DNA of 24,597 bases. Origin: G020354025 sp964621455 (GTDB lineage Bacteria > Fidelibacterota > Marinisomatia > SCGC-AAA003-L08 > TS1B11). Under the pieces are notes generated by a model. It had not been told where the DNA came from and ran no database searches. It saw only the letters and a list, made by a program, of their open reading frames with translations. The stretch spans positions 1 to 24,597 of the forward strand of contig CAZULW010000033.1 of NCBI GenBank assembly GCA_964621455.1. The letters run 5' to 3'. How positions within the stretch are numbered: the stretch's first letter is position 1; every line of letters starts with the position of its first letter. The position numbers and the translations under genes are program-made. This document shows positions 11,979-20,580 of this stretch, one piece after another.

Positions 11979-14900
11979 CTAGTAGATTCCCAGGAAACTT
12001 TGCCGGCCTCCCCTCGACTCATACTTGATATCCCGGAGATCACCGTCCCTCACATTGATGCGCAGCATGAAGCCCCGCCAGGTACCGGAGGGGGTCCAGC
12101 TGAAGGAGAACTCCCAGCAGTGGAGCTGGCGATAGAGCTGCAGGTCATGGCTTATCAGCTCCTGGGTCAGCATATCGAAGCGGGCGGCGTAGCCTACCTT
12201 CCATTCGGGACCGATACTAAGCTTGAAGTCCGAGTTCAGCCAGAATGTCTCACGCTTCTCAGGGACCAGGGACAGGCTGTAGCGGAGGACCAGGGTGGCT
12301 TCCCAGAGGTTGCCCGGCGCGACTGAAGGCTTCACGACGCCGCGGCGGAATGACATCCGATCCTCTGGTTCCTCCTCCACCTCAGGCTGGAGCGTGTCCG
12401 CCGGTGCCTCCTCTTCCCCCGGCAGCGCCTCCTGGATTGGAATAAACCGCTTGCCCGACAGCCGCAGGCGGGTGCTGGCGTTCATCCGGGAAAGCCTGGG
12501 AATTACCCGAACCCGGTTAACCCGGCGCCTGGCGATATTGTCCCACTCGTAGAAGTCGTGCTCCATGGAAATATCCAGGTTCAATTTCTGCAGGAACGGG
12601 GACCGGAAACTGGAGCGGATGGGACTGAGCCGCAGGCTGTCGGCGGTGAAGTTGTAGCTGGCACTCATATTCCACGTAAGCAGGTTGGTCTTGACCTCCT
12701 TGCCCTCAACCTCGCGCTTGGCCTGGAACAGGTTGGACACCGAGAAACTCATGGACTGGCTCTCACGTTGGGGGGTGCTGCCGATGGGGGAGCCAGCAAA
12801 CCGGTCAAATGGTCTGCCGTCCGGCCCAGTCGGGAAGTAGCCAAGATCAATTCCAAGTATGGGCTTTGAGAAGTCCGGCGTATAGCTGTAGCTGATGGAA
12901 GGGGAGATTACATGACGCAGTGCCTGGAACGATCCGATCCGCAATGGAAACAGACCGTAGATTTTGGTGTTTGCTGAGAGGGAGATCCGTCCGGTATGTC
13001 TCACGGCAAATTCGTCTACCCAGGTGATTGTATCCGGGAAGGCCTTCAGATATCGGGGCGTCCAGTCCTGGGCGATACCCAGGTTGAGGCTCGTCGTGAT
13101 GTACCTGAAAACTTTCTGCTGGACCTGAAGGCTGATATTGTTCCGGGCCGAGGCGCGGTTAACCACCGTCCGTTTTTTTGACCAGACGAAGGAATCAGGC
13201 CCGAGAGAATCGGCCTCTAAGAATAGCGTTTGGATGTTATTCAGGTTGCTGTTGAGGGACCAACGGATATTGTGATACAACCTGGGAGCCTGTCCCCTGC
13301 CGGGCTTGAACAGGGCGCTGCTGGCACGGCCGAAGCTTATCCTGGGCAGGGTGCGGGATTTCTCCAACTTGCTTTGACCAGAGGATTCCGGGGGCATCCC
13401 GGCGGCCTGAAGATCATACTTCTCCTGCAGGGCCAGCGTGAGGCGGTTTGAGGTGCCGGGCCAGCGTTTGCTGTAGTTAGCGCTGGAAACAATCTGCTGG
13501 TTCAGCCGCGTGCGGCGGTCAAGGCCATGTTTACTGAACAGCTGGGGATCGGAGGTGAATCTGGCATTCACGTTCAGCTGCTGGGTGGGATCGATACTCT
13601 GGCGGTGGCTCCAGGAACCGCTCCACTTGTTAACCGCTTTTTCAGTGAACAGGTTCGAAATATTCCCGTCATCAACGAGTCTGAATAAGGTGGCGATCAG
13701 TTGCCCGCTGTACTTGTAGCGCTTGTTGTACCTGAACCGTTCCCGCGCCTGGATGCCGCGCTTATCAAAAAAATCCAGCCAGGAGGTGGCGTCAGCGTAA
13801 TCGTTGATCACCCAGAAGTAGCCCAACCCTTCCAGGTACCGCCCGTGGTAGCTGCTCTGGCCGTAATTGGGCATGATCCAGCCGGTGCGGCGTCCTCCCG
13901 ACTCGTTGGGGAAGACGATAAATGGCAGTCCCAGGACCGGTACGTCCATCAGATAGAGGATAATGGGTTTGGCGATCACCTTATCGCCCTGGAGCATTTT
14001 CATCCGCTGTGCGGCGAAGTAGAAGTGGGGCGTATCCAGCTCGCAGGTGGTGTACAGGCTGCGGCGCACGTAATATACGTTCTCCGGATGGCGGTGTACC
14101 AGTTCGCCGTGGTAGTGGCCATTCTCCATCTTGGTTCTTCCCTTGACTACCCGCCCCTTCTCCTCCACCATGTCGAATTCCATAAGCTGGCCGTACATGG
14201 GGTCCCGACCCGTCTGGTAGAGGGTGGGCTGTTCCTGGAAAGCCACTTCGGCGCGCATGAGGTTGTTCTGCCAGGTGACCACGATATGTCCGGCAGCGAG
14301 TCCGCTCTCTTTATAGTCCACGTGGGCGCCCCGCTCCAGATAGGTCACCTCTTCGGGGATATCATGGTCGATATAATCCGCCTTATAGATAACCACAGTA
14401 TCTACATCGGCATTGCCACGCTCCGGTTCAAAGCGTCCCCGGGCCCCACCCTGGACCTGGATGCGGACCAGCTGGCCCTCCGCATCGAAGTCCATGCTCA
14501 AGGTATCACCCGTCATGTGGTTCACTCCCTGGAGGATCGAATCCTCAACCATATGGTAACTCGACGAGGCCATGCCCAGAAGATGCAGTGTGGCCAGGCG
14601 ATCATCAATGAAGTCGGCTTCCATGCGGCGGCTGGTTAGCAGATCAGCGAAGGTCCGCCAGTCGCGCTGGGTAGCGGACAGACGGGCCTGAATCATGGCC
14701 GTTGCTTCGGCACCCTCCTCCACCAATCCTTTCTGGAGCTCGTCACCCTCGTAGATTAACTGAACCCGAGTGCCCCGCAATTCCCGGTTTCCTTCCCTCA
14801 CTATGGCGTCACCGATTAGATCCAACACACCAGTGGTATCGTCATATGTCATGCGCTGGCCAGACACGTATCGGTCGCCCTCCTCAATCACTACGCCGCC

Positions 14901-15407
14901 AAAGGCACGAAAGGAGGCGCCACGCTGCCCGTCTGTCTTCAGATAGTGGAATTCCTCCGTAGTGAGCTGGCGGTTAGCCTGTGTCATGACCACATCCTGC
15001 CGGGCGATCCCGGAGTCCAGCTCCGTCCAGTAAGTAAATTCCTGGCAGGTGATGATCTGGTCTTCCTGGTCAAACCTGACCCCACCCCGGGCGTGGAACC
15101 GGTCTTCACGGTTATAGAATACCAGTGAATCGCAGGTCAGGCGCTCACCGGGGCGCACCATCACAACGGAGCCGGACAGGTGGGTACGGTCCTCATCGCG
15201 ATAGAACACCGCCCGGTCAGTAGTGAGCTCCATCACCCCTTTCTGGAACTTGATATTGCCGGAGAGTATCTGAACCACCTGACCATCGATGCTGACATTC
15301 TCAAGCACGTCGGCGGAGAGCAGGCGCAGTCGTTCATCGGTGGGCGCAGCGACCAGCAACCCACCAAGCAGGCCAATGGCGAGAAATGTCAATACCGCTC
15401 GGACCAC
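11979..15407 (-). CDS. lptD: LPS-assembly protein LptD (OstA/Imp)
   Basis: LptD is the outer-membrane beta-barrel that, with LptE, inserts lipopolysaccharide into the outer leaflet. The N-terminus is a signal peptide (LTFLAIGLLGGLLVAA). Then come long LptA/OstA-like beta-jellyroll repeats over roughly residues 30-250 (for example LTTDRAVFYRDEDRTHLSGS). The LptD-specific middle includes HFYFAAQRMKMLQGDKVIA and PVLGLPFIVFPNESGGRRTG near 450-500. The rest is a barrel rich in alternating aromatic strands, ending RGGRQSFLGIY. The 1142 residues exceed the proteobacterial size, as in other phyla whose LptD carries an enlarged periplasmic part. GTG 15407 is supported by GGAGAAGCT upstream. It overlaps the end of rarA by 19 bases. 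Its presence indicates an LPS-bearing outer membrane. Confidence 0.93.
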   Translation of the reverse strand: MVRAVLTFLAIGLLGGLLVAAPTDERLRLLSADVLENVSIDGQVVQILSGNIKFQKGVMELTTDRAVFYRDEDRTHLSGSVVMVRPGERLTCDSLVFYNREDRFHARGGVRFDQEDQIITCQEFTYWTELDSGIARQDVVMTQANRQLTTEEFHYLKTDGQRGASFRAFGGVVIEEGDRYVSGQRMTYDDTTGVLDLIGDAIVREGNRELRGTRVQLIYEGDELQKGLVEEGAEATAMIQARLSATQRDWRTFADLLTSRRMEADFIDDRLATLHLLGMASSSYHMVEDSILQGVNHMTGDTLSMDFDAEGQLVRIQVQGGARGRFEPERGNADVDTVVIYKADYIDHDIPEEVTYLERGAHVDYKESGLAAGHIVVTWQNNLMRAEVAFQEQPTLYQTGRDPMYGQLMEFDMVEEKGRVVKGRTKMENGHYHGELVHRHPENVYYVRRSLYTTCELDTPHFYFAAQRMKMLQGDKVIAKPIILYLMDVPVLGLPFIVFPNESGGRRTGWIMPNYGQSSYHGRYLEGLGYFWVINDYADATSWLDFFDKRGIQARERFRYNKRYKYSGQLIATLFRLVDDGNISNLFTEKAVNKWSGSWSHRQSIDPTQQLNVNARFTSDPQLFSKHGLDRRTRLNQQIVSSANYSKRWPGTSNRLTLALQEKYDLQAAGMPPESSGQSKLEKSRTLPRISFGRASSALFKPGRGQAPRLYHNIRWSLNSNLNNIQTLFLEADSLGPDSFVWSKKRTVVNRASARNNISLQVQQKVFRYITTSLNLGIAQDWTPRYLKAFPDTITWVDEFAVRHTGRISLSANTKIYGLFPLRIGSFQALRHVISPSISYSYTPDFSKPILGIDLGYFPTGPDGRPFDRFAGSPIGSTPQRESQSMSFSVSNLFQAKREVEGKEVKTNLLTWNMSASYNFTADSLRLSPIRSSFRSPFLQKLNLDISMEHDFYEWDNIARRRVNRVRVIPRLSRMNASTRLRLSGKRFIPIQEALPGEEEAPADTLQPEVEEEPEDRMSFRRGVVKPSVAPGNLWEATLVLRYSLSLVPEKRETFWLNSDFKLSIGPEWKVGYAARFDMLTQELISHDLQLYRQLHCWEFSFSWTPSGTWRGFMLRINVRDGDLRDIKYESRGGRQSFLGIY

Positions 15408-16714
15408 AGCTTCTCCAGCCGCTGTCGGATGAATTTCTCGTGTCCCTGATCCGTAGGTCGATAAAACGCCTCCGCCGCCATGCCTTCAGGGAAATAATCC
15501 GCTTCAATAAAGTGGCCAGGTTCATCGTGGGGATAGGCGTAGTCCTTACCGTAGTCCATAGCGGCCATCAGGCCGGTGGCCGGGTTGCGCAGGTGCAGGG
15601 GTACGGTTTGGGCCCCCTCGTCTTTCACCCGGCGGGTGGCCCCTTTAAGAGCCATATAGGAGGCATTGCTCTTAGGCGCTGCGGCCAGGTAGGTGGTTAC
15701 CTGGGCCAGGATCAAACCCGACTCTGGCAGCCCCACCATGTGCACGGCCTGGAAACCGCTGGCAGCCACCACCAGGGCCTGGGGATCGGCGTTACCGATG
15801 TCCTCGGACGCCAGGATCACCAGCCGCCGGCCGATGAACTCCGGCTTCTCGCCACCCTCCAGCATCACCGCCAGCCAGTAGACCGCCGCGTCTGGGTCGC
15901 TCCCCCGGACCGACTTGATGAAGGCAGAGACGGTATCGTAATGGTAGTCGCCAGCCCGGTCGTAGAGCAGCCCCCGCTGCTGCAGCGCCTCCCGGACATT
16001 ATCCTTCGTCAAGGTGAAGGACCGCTGCTTTCCATACCGGCTGGAGGCGATTTCCAGGGCATTGAACATCTTCCGGGCATCACCGCCGGCGGACTCAATG
16101 AGCAGGCGCCGAACGTCGTCCGCCAGGGCAATATTACGCTGTGACAGGAGGATATCCTCCGTCAGGCCCCGCTCCAGCATGGCCGCCAGCTGATCGTTGG
16201 TGTACGGCGGCAGACGGATCACCCGGCAGCGCGACAGCAGGGGCCCGATGACTTCGAAGCTGGGGTTTTCGGTAGTGGCACCGATCAGAACGATGGTGCC
16301 GTCTTCCACGGCATGGAGCAGGGCATCCTGCTGGGCCTTGTTAAACCGGTGGATTTCATCGATAAACAGGATTGTTTTACGCCCCAGCTCGCGGTTGCTC
16401 CGGCCGGCCTTCAGAACGGTCCGTGCCTCTCTGACACCCGCAGCTACCGCGGAGAGCTCGTGGAAGGCGGCCTGGGAATGGCGCGCCAGGAGTTTGGCCA
16501 GAGTGGTCTTGCCGGAGCCTGGTGGACCCCAGAAGATCATGGAAAAGAGGCTGTCCGTCTCCAGGGCCTTTTGGAGGATACGCCCCGATCCCAGCAGCTC
16601 CTCGTGACCTACGAAATCAGCCAGGGTGACGGGACGGACGCGGTCGGCCAGCGGCGGCAGGTTTCCACTGCCCGACTGCTGGAAGAGGGTCCTTTCACTT
16701 TTTGGCGAGGTCAT
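15389..16714 (-). CDS. rarA: Replication-associated recombination protein A (MgsA/WHIP-type AAA+ ATPase)
   Basis: RarA is a clamp-loader-like AAA+ ATPase that acts at stalled replication forks. Walker A is FWGPPGSGKTTLAKLLA (around 61-77), Walker B ILFIDEIHRFNKAQQDALL (115-133), sensor 1 is IGATTENPSF (144-153), and the arginine finger follows in LLSRCRVI. The C-terminal part has the tetramerisation segments typical of the family (IKSVRGSDPDAAVYWLA, RRLVILASEDIGNADPQAL, and the H-P-Y-D-E-like stretch YAYPHDEPGHF). The 441 residues are normal. ATG 16714 follows ACAGGAGCCC. An ATGAAAA heptamer array (16726-16760) abuts that ribosome-binding site. The end overlaps lptD, so the two are co-transcribed. 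Confidence 0.96.
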   Translation of the reverse strand: MTSPKSERTLFQQSGSGNLPPLADRVRPVTLADFVGHEELLGSGRILQKALETDSLFSMIFWGPPGSGKTTLAKLLARHSQAAFHELSAVAAGVREARTVLKAGRSNRELGRKTILFIDEIHRFNKAQQDALLHAVEDGTIVLIGATTENPSFEVIGPLLSRCRVIRLPPYTNDQLAAMLERGLTEDILLSQRNIALADDVRRLLIESAGGDARKMFNALEIASSRYGKQRSFTLTKDNVREALQQRGLLYDRAGDYHYDTVSAFIKSVRGSDPDAAVYWLAVMLEGGEKPEFIGRRLVILASEDIGNADPQALVVAASGFQAVHMVGLPESGLILAQVTTYLAAAPKSNASYMALKGATRRVKDEGAQTVPLHLRNPATGLMAAMDYGKDYAYPHDEPGHFIEADYFPEGMAAEAFYRPTDQGHEKFIRQRLEKLWSERY

Positions 16715-16725
16715 GGGCTCCTGTA

Positions 16726-16760
16726 ATGAAAAATGAAAATATCAAATTGCAAAATGCAAA
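16726..16760. repeat. Heptamer array A, ATGAAAA family (downstream of S23-like gene)
   Basis: Five 7-base units on the plus strand: ATGAAAA, ATGAAAA, TATCAAA, TTGCAAA, ATGCAAA. It starts within 2 bases of the stop codon of the S23-like pseudogene and is opposite in orientation to arrays B and C on the other side of that gene. Confidence 0.9.
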
Positions 16761-16761
16761 A

Positions 16762-17125
16762 TTATTCCTTTTTGGCGGTTACTATAGACTTGGCGATGAT
16801 CTTCGTTAATTCGTCGGCTTCCTGCAAAAGAGCTTCAAGACTTACTCTCTGACCTGATAACAGGTTTGCCCTTTCAATCAGCCGCAGCCAGTATCGGGAT
16901 TCCTTTAAATTCTTTCAAAACTAATTGCAACTTATGAATAAAGTCGGCTCTGCTCTCCGCACCACACGCCTCTTCGTAGTTTGCTCCTGACGATGTTCCT
17001 GATTTCGTCAGCTGCCCGGAAACGTGACGACCGACAGCTGTCCGGTTCAACCGAGGAGCCAGTTTGATAATCCCTGCAGCAAAGTGCAGCAACCGCTCCG
17101 AGATCTCGTTCCTGTCCCTCTTCAT
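16762..17125 (-). pseudogene. Four-helix-bundle (S23/IVS-type) protein gene, frameshifted copy 1
   Basis: This matches the four-helix-bundle family first known from proteins encoded in intervening sequences of 23S rRNA genes (PF05635/TIGR02436). Frame one runs from ATG 17125: RNEISERLLHFAAGIIKLA, GRHVSGQLTKSGTSSGANYE, FIHKLQLVLKEFK. The frame then breaks at 16902-16903, where one extra G follows TTTAAA. The expected remainder continues in the next frame: ESRYWLRLIERANLLSGQRV, then SLEALLQEADELTKIIAKSI and a final TAKKE before TAA at 16762-16764. Removing one base restores an intact gene of about 120 residues. The start codon lies inside the last unit of heptamer array B, and the stop touches array A. 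The molecular function of the family is not established; the related Avd protein assists diversity-generating retroelements. Confidence 0.85.
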
Positions 17126-17176
17126 TTTTCAATTTTTAATTTTCAATTTGCATTTTTCATTTTTCATTTTTCATTC
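17121..17176. repeat. Heptamer array B, TTCATTT family
   Basis: Eight 7-base units on the plus strand: TTCATTT, TTCAATT, TTTAATT, TTCAATT, TGCATTT, TTCATTT, TTCATTT, TTCATTC. It lies between the truncated end of S23-like copy 2, whose TGA it supplies, and the start of copy 1, whose ATG (17123-17125) it supplies. Confidence 0.92.
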
Positions 17177-17335
17177 TGCCTCTTCATAATTGGCTCCAGC
17201 CGAAGTCCCCGAACGCGTTAGTTGACTACCGATATGACGTCCGACAGTAGTTTTGTTAAGCCGGGCGATTAACTTAAGGATGTCGGCAGCAAAGTCCAGC
17301 AACCGTTCCGAGATCTCATTCCTGTTCCTCTTCAA
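17171..17335 (-). pseudogene. Four-helix-bundle (S23/IVS-type) protein gene, truncated copy 2
   Basis: Starting from TTG 17335 the frame reads KRNRNEISERLLDFAADILK, LIARLNKTTVGRHIGSQLTR and SGTSAGANYEEAE, then TGA. This parallels residues 2-53 of copy 1 with many substitutions, so the two are diverged paralogues rather than a fresh duplication. The protein stops at ANYEEA, exactly where heptamer array B begins, and the C-terminal two helices are gone. Its start codon lies in the terminal unit of array C, as copy 1's does in array B. Confidence 0.8.
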
Positions 17336-17379
17336 TTTTCAATTTGCATTTTTCATTTTTCATTTTTCATTTTTCATTG
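17331..17379. repeat. Heptamer array C, TTCATTT family
   Basis: Seven 7-base units on the plus strand: TTCAATT, TTCAATT, TGCATTT, TTCATTT, TTCATTT, TTCATTT, TTCATTG. It supplies the last codons and the stop of the toroid gene on one side and the TTG start of S23-like copy 2 on the other. Confidence 0.92.
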
Positions 17380-18535
17380 CTCCGCCTGCCCCGGGCGATA
17401 TGCCCTTGATTTGGACGCTGTCTGCGGGCACCAGGGATTCATCTTCCGTGGCCCGGGCTTGCCCCTGGGTTCGGGTGAACCATGCCAGGGCCTGGGCCAT
17501 CGCCAGAAAGCGGCCATCCTGGGTGCCCCGCCAGAGGATGCCGGCATTTGAGGAATGGGTACCAAGGGCCCGGACCGCGCCGGTAATCGCCATGTCGAAC
17601 TCACCCATCTGCCGCACCTGCCGGGCCAGGATCAAGGCCAACAATTCGAACGTTGGAACCTGGTACGCCGACAACTCGGCCTGCCCGCCGGCGAAATTCC
17701 CATCGTCTAACTGATTTTCCAGGAGAAAGTTCAGGGCGGCGTTCACCCCACCCCGCACCCGGCGCTGGTGGGGATGATCTTCTACCAGGGCCTGCTCCAG
17801 CATCAGCAGGGCCTCTGCAACGATTGCGTGCTCGTCAGTTGAGAGCGGAGCGGGATCGTTCCAGCTGCCGCTGGGGAGCTGGCGATTGAGGATGATCAGC
17901 CCCTCCTTCGCGGCCCGCTCTACTAGGTCAACCTCATGGACCGCCCGGTAGTGCTCCAGGAGGCCCGCCAGTACCAGCCCGTGATACAGGGGTGAGTCGT
18001 CCTGGGGCCGGACCTCCTGCCAGGCCTGGGCCCTGGAGGCGGCCAGCAGGCAGCGGGGATTTCCCAGGACCCGATATGCCCGGCTCAGTGCCCTGCCTGC
18101 AAGAGCGGTGGGATAAACGCTCCTGGTTGTCACCGTGCCCCGGTTGGTGGTATATAGGGGCCAGGCACCCTCCTCGGTCTGCCGTTCCAGAAGCCAGTTT
18201 AGCCCCGTCCTCGCCCGCTGGACCATGGCAGAATCGGACAGTCCGGCCTCAATGAGAGTGAGCAGCCCCAGGACATGCCGGGCCACCACCCGCACCAGGG
18301 GATGGTCTGCCGGGTAGGGCCGGGTGGGCCAGTCGGCATAGCCCAGGCCCCAGCTGCCGTCGCCGTTGTACGTGGCTTCGCTGTGGATGGCAGTGGTCTG
18401 CCAGAAGCGGGCCATTGTGAGGGTGTCCAGGGACGGGTGGTAGGTAGCCTTGAAGGCCAGGGCGTCGTGACGTACGTACTGCACCTGTCCCCACGCCAGG
18501 GAAATACTCATCAAAAAGGCCAGGCAGCGCTTCAT
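17360..18535 (-). CDS. Secreted alpha/alpha-toroid protein of unknown function
   Basis: A 391-residue protein with an N-terminal signal peptide (KRCLAFLMSISLAWGQVQ), so it is exported. The body is a series of helical repeats, several with a Q-x-x-x-G-x-W or similar turn: ERQTEEGAWPLY, NRQLPSGSWNDP and ENQLDDGNFAGG. Such turns are typical of alpha/alpha-toroid proteins related to terpenoid cyclases, pectate lyases and polysaccharide-acting enzymes. Histidines and acidic residues are scattered and no catalytic site is recognised, so no reaction is claimed. The last residues (A-M-K-N-E-K) and the stop are encoded by heptamer array C, so the original C-terminus may have been replaced. It is transcribed divergently from the TRAP genes; no ribosome-binding site is obvious. 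Confidence 0.75.
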   Translation of the reverse strand: MKRCLAFLMSISLAWGQVQYVRHDALAFKATYHPSLDTLTMARFWQTTAIHSEATYNGDGSWGLGYADWPTRPYPADHPLVRVVARHVLGLLTLIEAGLSDSAMVQRARTGLNWLLERQTEEGAWPLYTTNRGTVTTRSVYPTALAGRALSRAYRVLGNPRCLLAASRAQAWQEVRPQDDSPLYHGLVLAGLLEHYRAVHEVDLVERAAKEGLIILNRQLPSGSWNDPAPLSTDEHAIVAEALLMLEQALVEDHPHQRRVRGGVNAALNFLLENQLDDGNFAGGQAELSAYQVPTFELLALILARQVRQMGEFDMAITGAVRALGTHSSNAGILWRGTQDGRFLAMAQALAWFTRTQGQARATEDESLVPADSVQIKGISPGAGGAMKNEK

Positions 18536-18653
18536 AAAAGTAAAGTTACAGGGACAGGGACGTAATGGGTAGTAGTGTTGAACTCTCCGCGATCACCGCC
18601 CCACCACCTTTTTCTTTCACTCGTTCCGGTTGGAAGCCTACATTCGAGTACGT

Positions 18654-19409
18654 ATGAGGTTGACTCAAAGCCATATACTCGCCCCCTGGTTCCTGGCCGC
18701 CTCCGTTCTGGCTACAGGCTGCGCAGGCCCCCGGGCCGCCCACCGGAATACGGCCGTGCACACCGGTTACGCCTACGTGTTCCTTGCCAGACGGGCCGAG
18801 CGTATCCAGGAGAATGACCTGCACCGGGCGCGAAAAATCTATGCCCGGGCGCGGAAGCATTACACGAAGGCCTACCAGGCGGGACTGGCACGCCTGGAGG
18901 AGCGGCACTCCGGCTTCACTGGGACCTTGACCCAAAGGCCCGGCGAGGCCGTCGCCATGACCACCGCGGCGGACGTTCCCCTGCTTTACTGGACCGCCGC
19001 CGCTCTGGGATCGGCCATCAGCCTGTCCAAGGACCAGCCGGAAATGCTCATCCGCCTGCCCGAGGTGGGAACGCTGGCCCATCGGGTGACCGAGCTCCAG
19101 CCCGACTACATGGATGGTGCCGCCTACGAACTGCTCATGGTCTACGAAGCGGGCCGTCCAGCAATGATGGGCGGGTCCCTGCCCCTGGCCAAGCACTATT
19201 ACGAGGTGGCCCTTTCCTACTCCCAGGGAAGAAGCGCCGGGCTGTTTGTGAGCTACGGCGAGAGCATCTGTGTGCAGGAGCAGGACCGCGAAGGGTTCGT
19301 GGCCATGATGGAGCGCGCCCTGGCGGTGAAGGCCGGGGGTGTTATGAACCGCATGGCCAAGCGGCGCGCCCGGTGGCTACTCAAGCGGATCGATGACCTT
19401 TTCCTGTAG
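18654..19409 (+). CDS. TRAP transporter-associated TatT-like lipoprotein
   Basis: This matches the TatT family of periplasmic lipoproteins (PF16811-like) that accompany some TRAP transporters. In the Treponema TatT-TatP system the partner forms a TPR-like helical trimer that docks the substrate-binding protein. The start is taken as ATG 18654, which gives a lipoprotein signal: a hydrophobic stretch, then LATGC with the lipidated Cys about 24 residues in. The frame also opens from a TTG at 18630. The body is helical with TPR-like pairs (ARKIYARARKHYTKAYQAGL, LAHRVTELQPDYMDGAAYEL, LAKHYYEVALSYSQGR). The MMGGSLPLAKHYYE segment is characteristic. It is the first gene of a plus-strand set with the DctP-type protein 57 bases downstream. 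Expected location is a membrane facing the periplasm. Confidence 0.85.
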   Translation: MRLTQSHILAPWFLAASVLATGCAGPRAAHRNTAVHTGYAYVFLARRAERIQENDLHRARKIYARARKHYTKAYQAGLARLEERHSGFTGTLTQRPGEAVAMTTAADVPLLYWTAAALGSAISLSKDQPEMLIRLPEVGTLAHRVTELQPDYMDGAAYELLMVYEAGRPAMMGGSLPLAKHYYEVALSYSQGRSAGLFVSYGESICVQEQDREGFVAMMERALAVKAGGVMNRMAKRRARWLLKRIDDLFL

Positions 19410-19466
19410 GGCGCTGAACAAGGTGTCCCAGCATTACCACATCGTAGCACCAGGCTGTCGGCTGCG

Positions 19467-20555
19467 ATGACGAACCATCACATCAATACCGACTCATTTC
19501 CCTCTCGGAGATTCGATTATCGGAAGTTACTGGCACTCGTGCTGTCGGCGGCTTTTCTGTCCGGTTCCAGCCTGCAGGTCAGAAATCAACCGGTGAACAT
19601 CAAAATGGCCTCCCTGGCACCGGAAGGTTCTCCCTGGCACCAGGTCCTCCAGGAAATTGCCCAGGACTGGCGTGACCTGTCAAATAACCAGGTGCGCCTG
19701 ACAATCTATGCCGGTGGTGTGATCGGCGACGAGAGCGACATGGTTCGGAAAATGCGTCTTAACCAGGTGCAGGCCGCCGCGCTCACTGCCGAGGGGCTCA
19801 GCTACATTGACAGGGGGATTTACGGGTTGTCCCTGCCCCTGCTGGTGGATAACTACGCCGAGCTGGACTGGATCCGGGCCCAGGTTGAGCCGGAGCTGCG
19901 GCGCCGGTACGAGGGAAAAGGGTTCGTGGTCCTGGCTTGGGCCGACGTAGGCTGGGCCTACTGGTTCACCAGACAACCGGTGCGGACGCCGGACGATCTG
20001 CGGAAGCAGCGCATTTTCACCTGGGCCGGCGATCCCCATTCACCGCGCCTGTGGAAAACGGCCGGATTCCAGGCGGTATCTCTCTCGGCGGTGGACGTAC
20101 TGCCGGGATTGCAAACGGGCCTCATCGATGCCGTCTCGAGCTCCCCTCTGACTGTGGCCGCCTTCCAGTGGTTCGGCATCATCAAGTACATGACCAACCT
20201 GCCCTGGGCAGCCATGACCGGCGGTCTGATCATCAATCGAAAGTCCTGGGACCGCATCCCTGAGAATCTACGCCCCAGGCTCCTGGCAGCGGTGAAAAAA
20301 CGGGTACTGCGGATCAAGGATGAAATCCGTTATACCGATGATGAAGCGGTTGCGGTGATGCAGGAACATGGGCTCCAAGTGGTGGACATCACCGAAGATG
20401 AGCGGGCCCAGTGGCAGCACTTTGTCGATCAGTACGGCCACATCCTGAGAGGCTCCCTGGTAGATACAGTCATGTATGACCGGATACAGGGGCTCAGGCG
20501 AGTGATGGGCAGCCCCGATTTCACCCCCCCTGAAACAGGACCAAACCATCAATAG
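19467..20555 (+). CDS. TRAP transporter substrate-binding protein (DctP family)
   Basis: The periplasmic binding protein of a tripartite ATP-independent transporter, which typically captures carboxylates and other small acids. A hydrophobic export signal (YRKLLALVLSAAFLSGSSL) lies about 20 residues in. The mature part starts NIKMASLAPEGSPWHQVLQE, the standard first strand and helix. The ligand-anchoring region is WAYWFTRQPVRTPDDLRKQR, with the arginine that usually pairs with a carboxylate, and GLIDAVSSSPLTV follows in the second lobe. The 362 residues include a somewhat long N-terminus. It lies between the TatT-like lipoprotein and the fused permease, the arrangement of TatT-linked TRAP systems. 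The substrate cannot be told from sequence. No strong ribosome-binding site precedes ATG 19467. Confidence 0.9.
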   Translation: MTNHHINTDSFPSRRFDYRKLLALVLSAAFLSGSSLQVRNQPVNIKMASLAPEGSPWHQVLQEIAQDWRDLSNNQVRLTIYAGGVIGDESDMVRKMRLNQVQAAALTAEGLSYIDRGIYGLSLPLLVDNYAELDWIRAQVEPELRRRYEGKGFVVLAWADVGWAYWFTRQPVRTPDDLRKQRIFTWAGDPHSPRLWKTAGFQAVSLSAVDVLPGLQTGLIDAVSSSPLTVAAFQWFGIIKYMTNLPWAAMTGGLIINRKSWDRIPENLRPRLLAAVKKRVLRIKDEIRYTDDEAVAVMQEHGLQVVDITEDERAQWQHFVDQYGHILRGSLVDTVMYDRIQGLRRVMGSPDFTPPETGPNHQ

Positions 20556-20580
20556 GCTTTTAACCAACACGGTTTTCCCG

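Noticed and set aside
16895..16910. Programmed frameshift in S23-like copy 1 (TTTAAAGG)
   Set aside because: S23 proteins are not known to need frameshifting, no stimulatory structure is apparent, and the neighbouring copy is also decayed, so a simple one-base insertion is likelier.
17121..17379. Heptamer arrays considered as a CRISPR array
   Set aside because: The units are 7 bases, contiguous and without spacers, and no cas gene is present.
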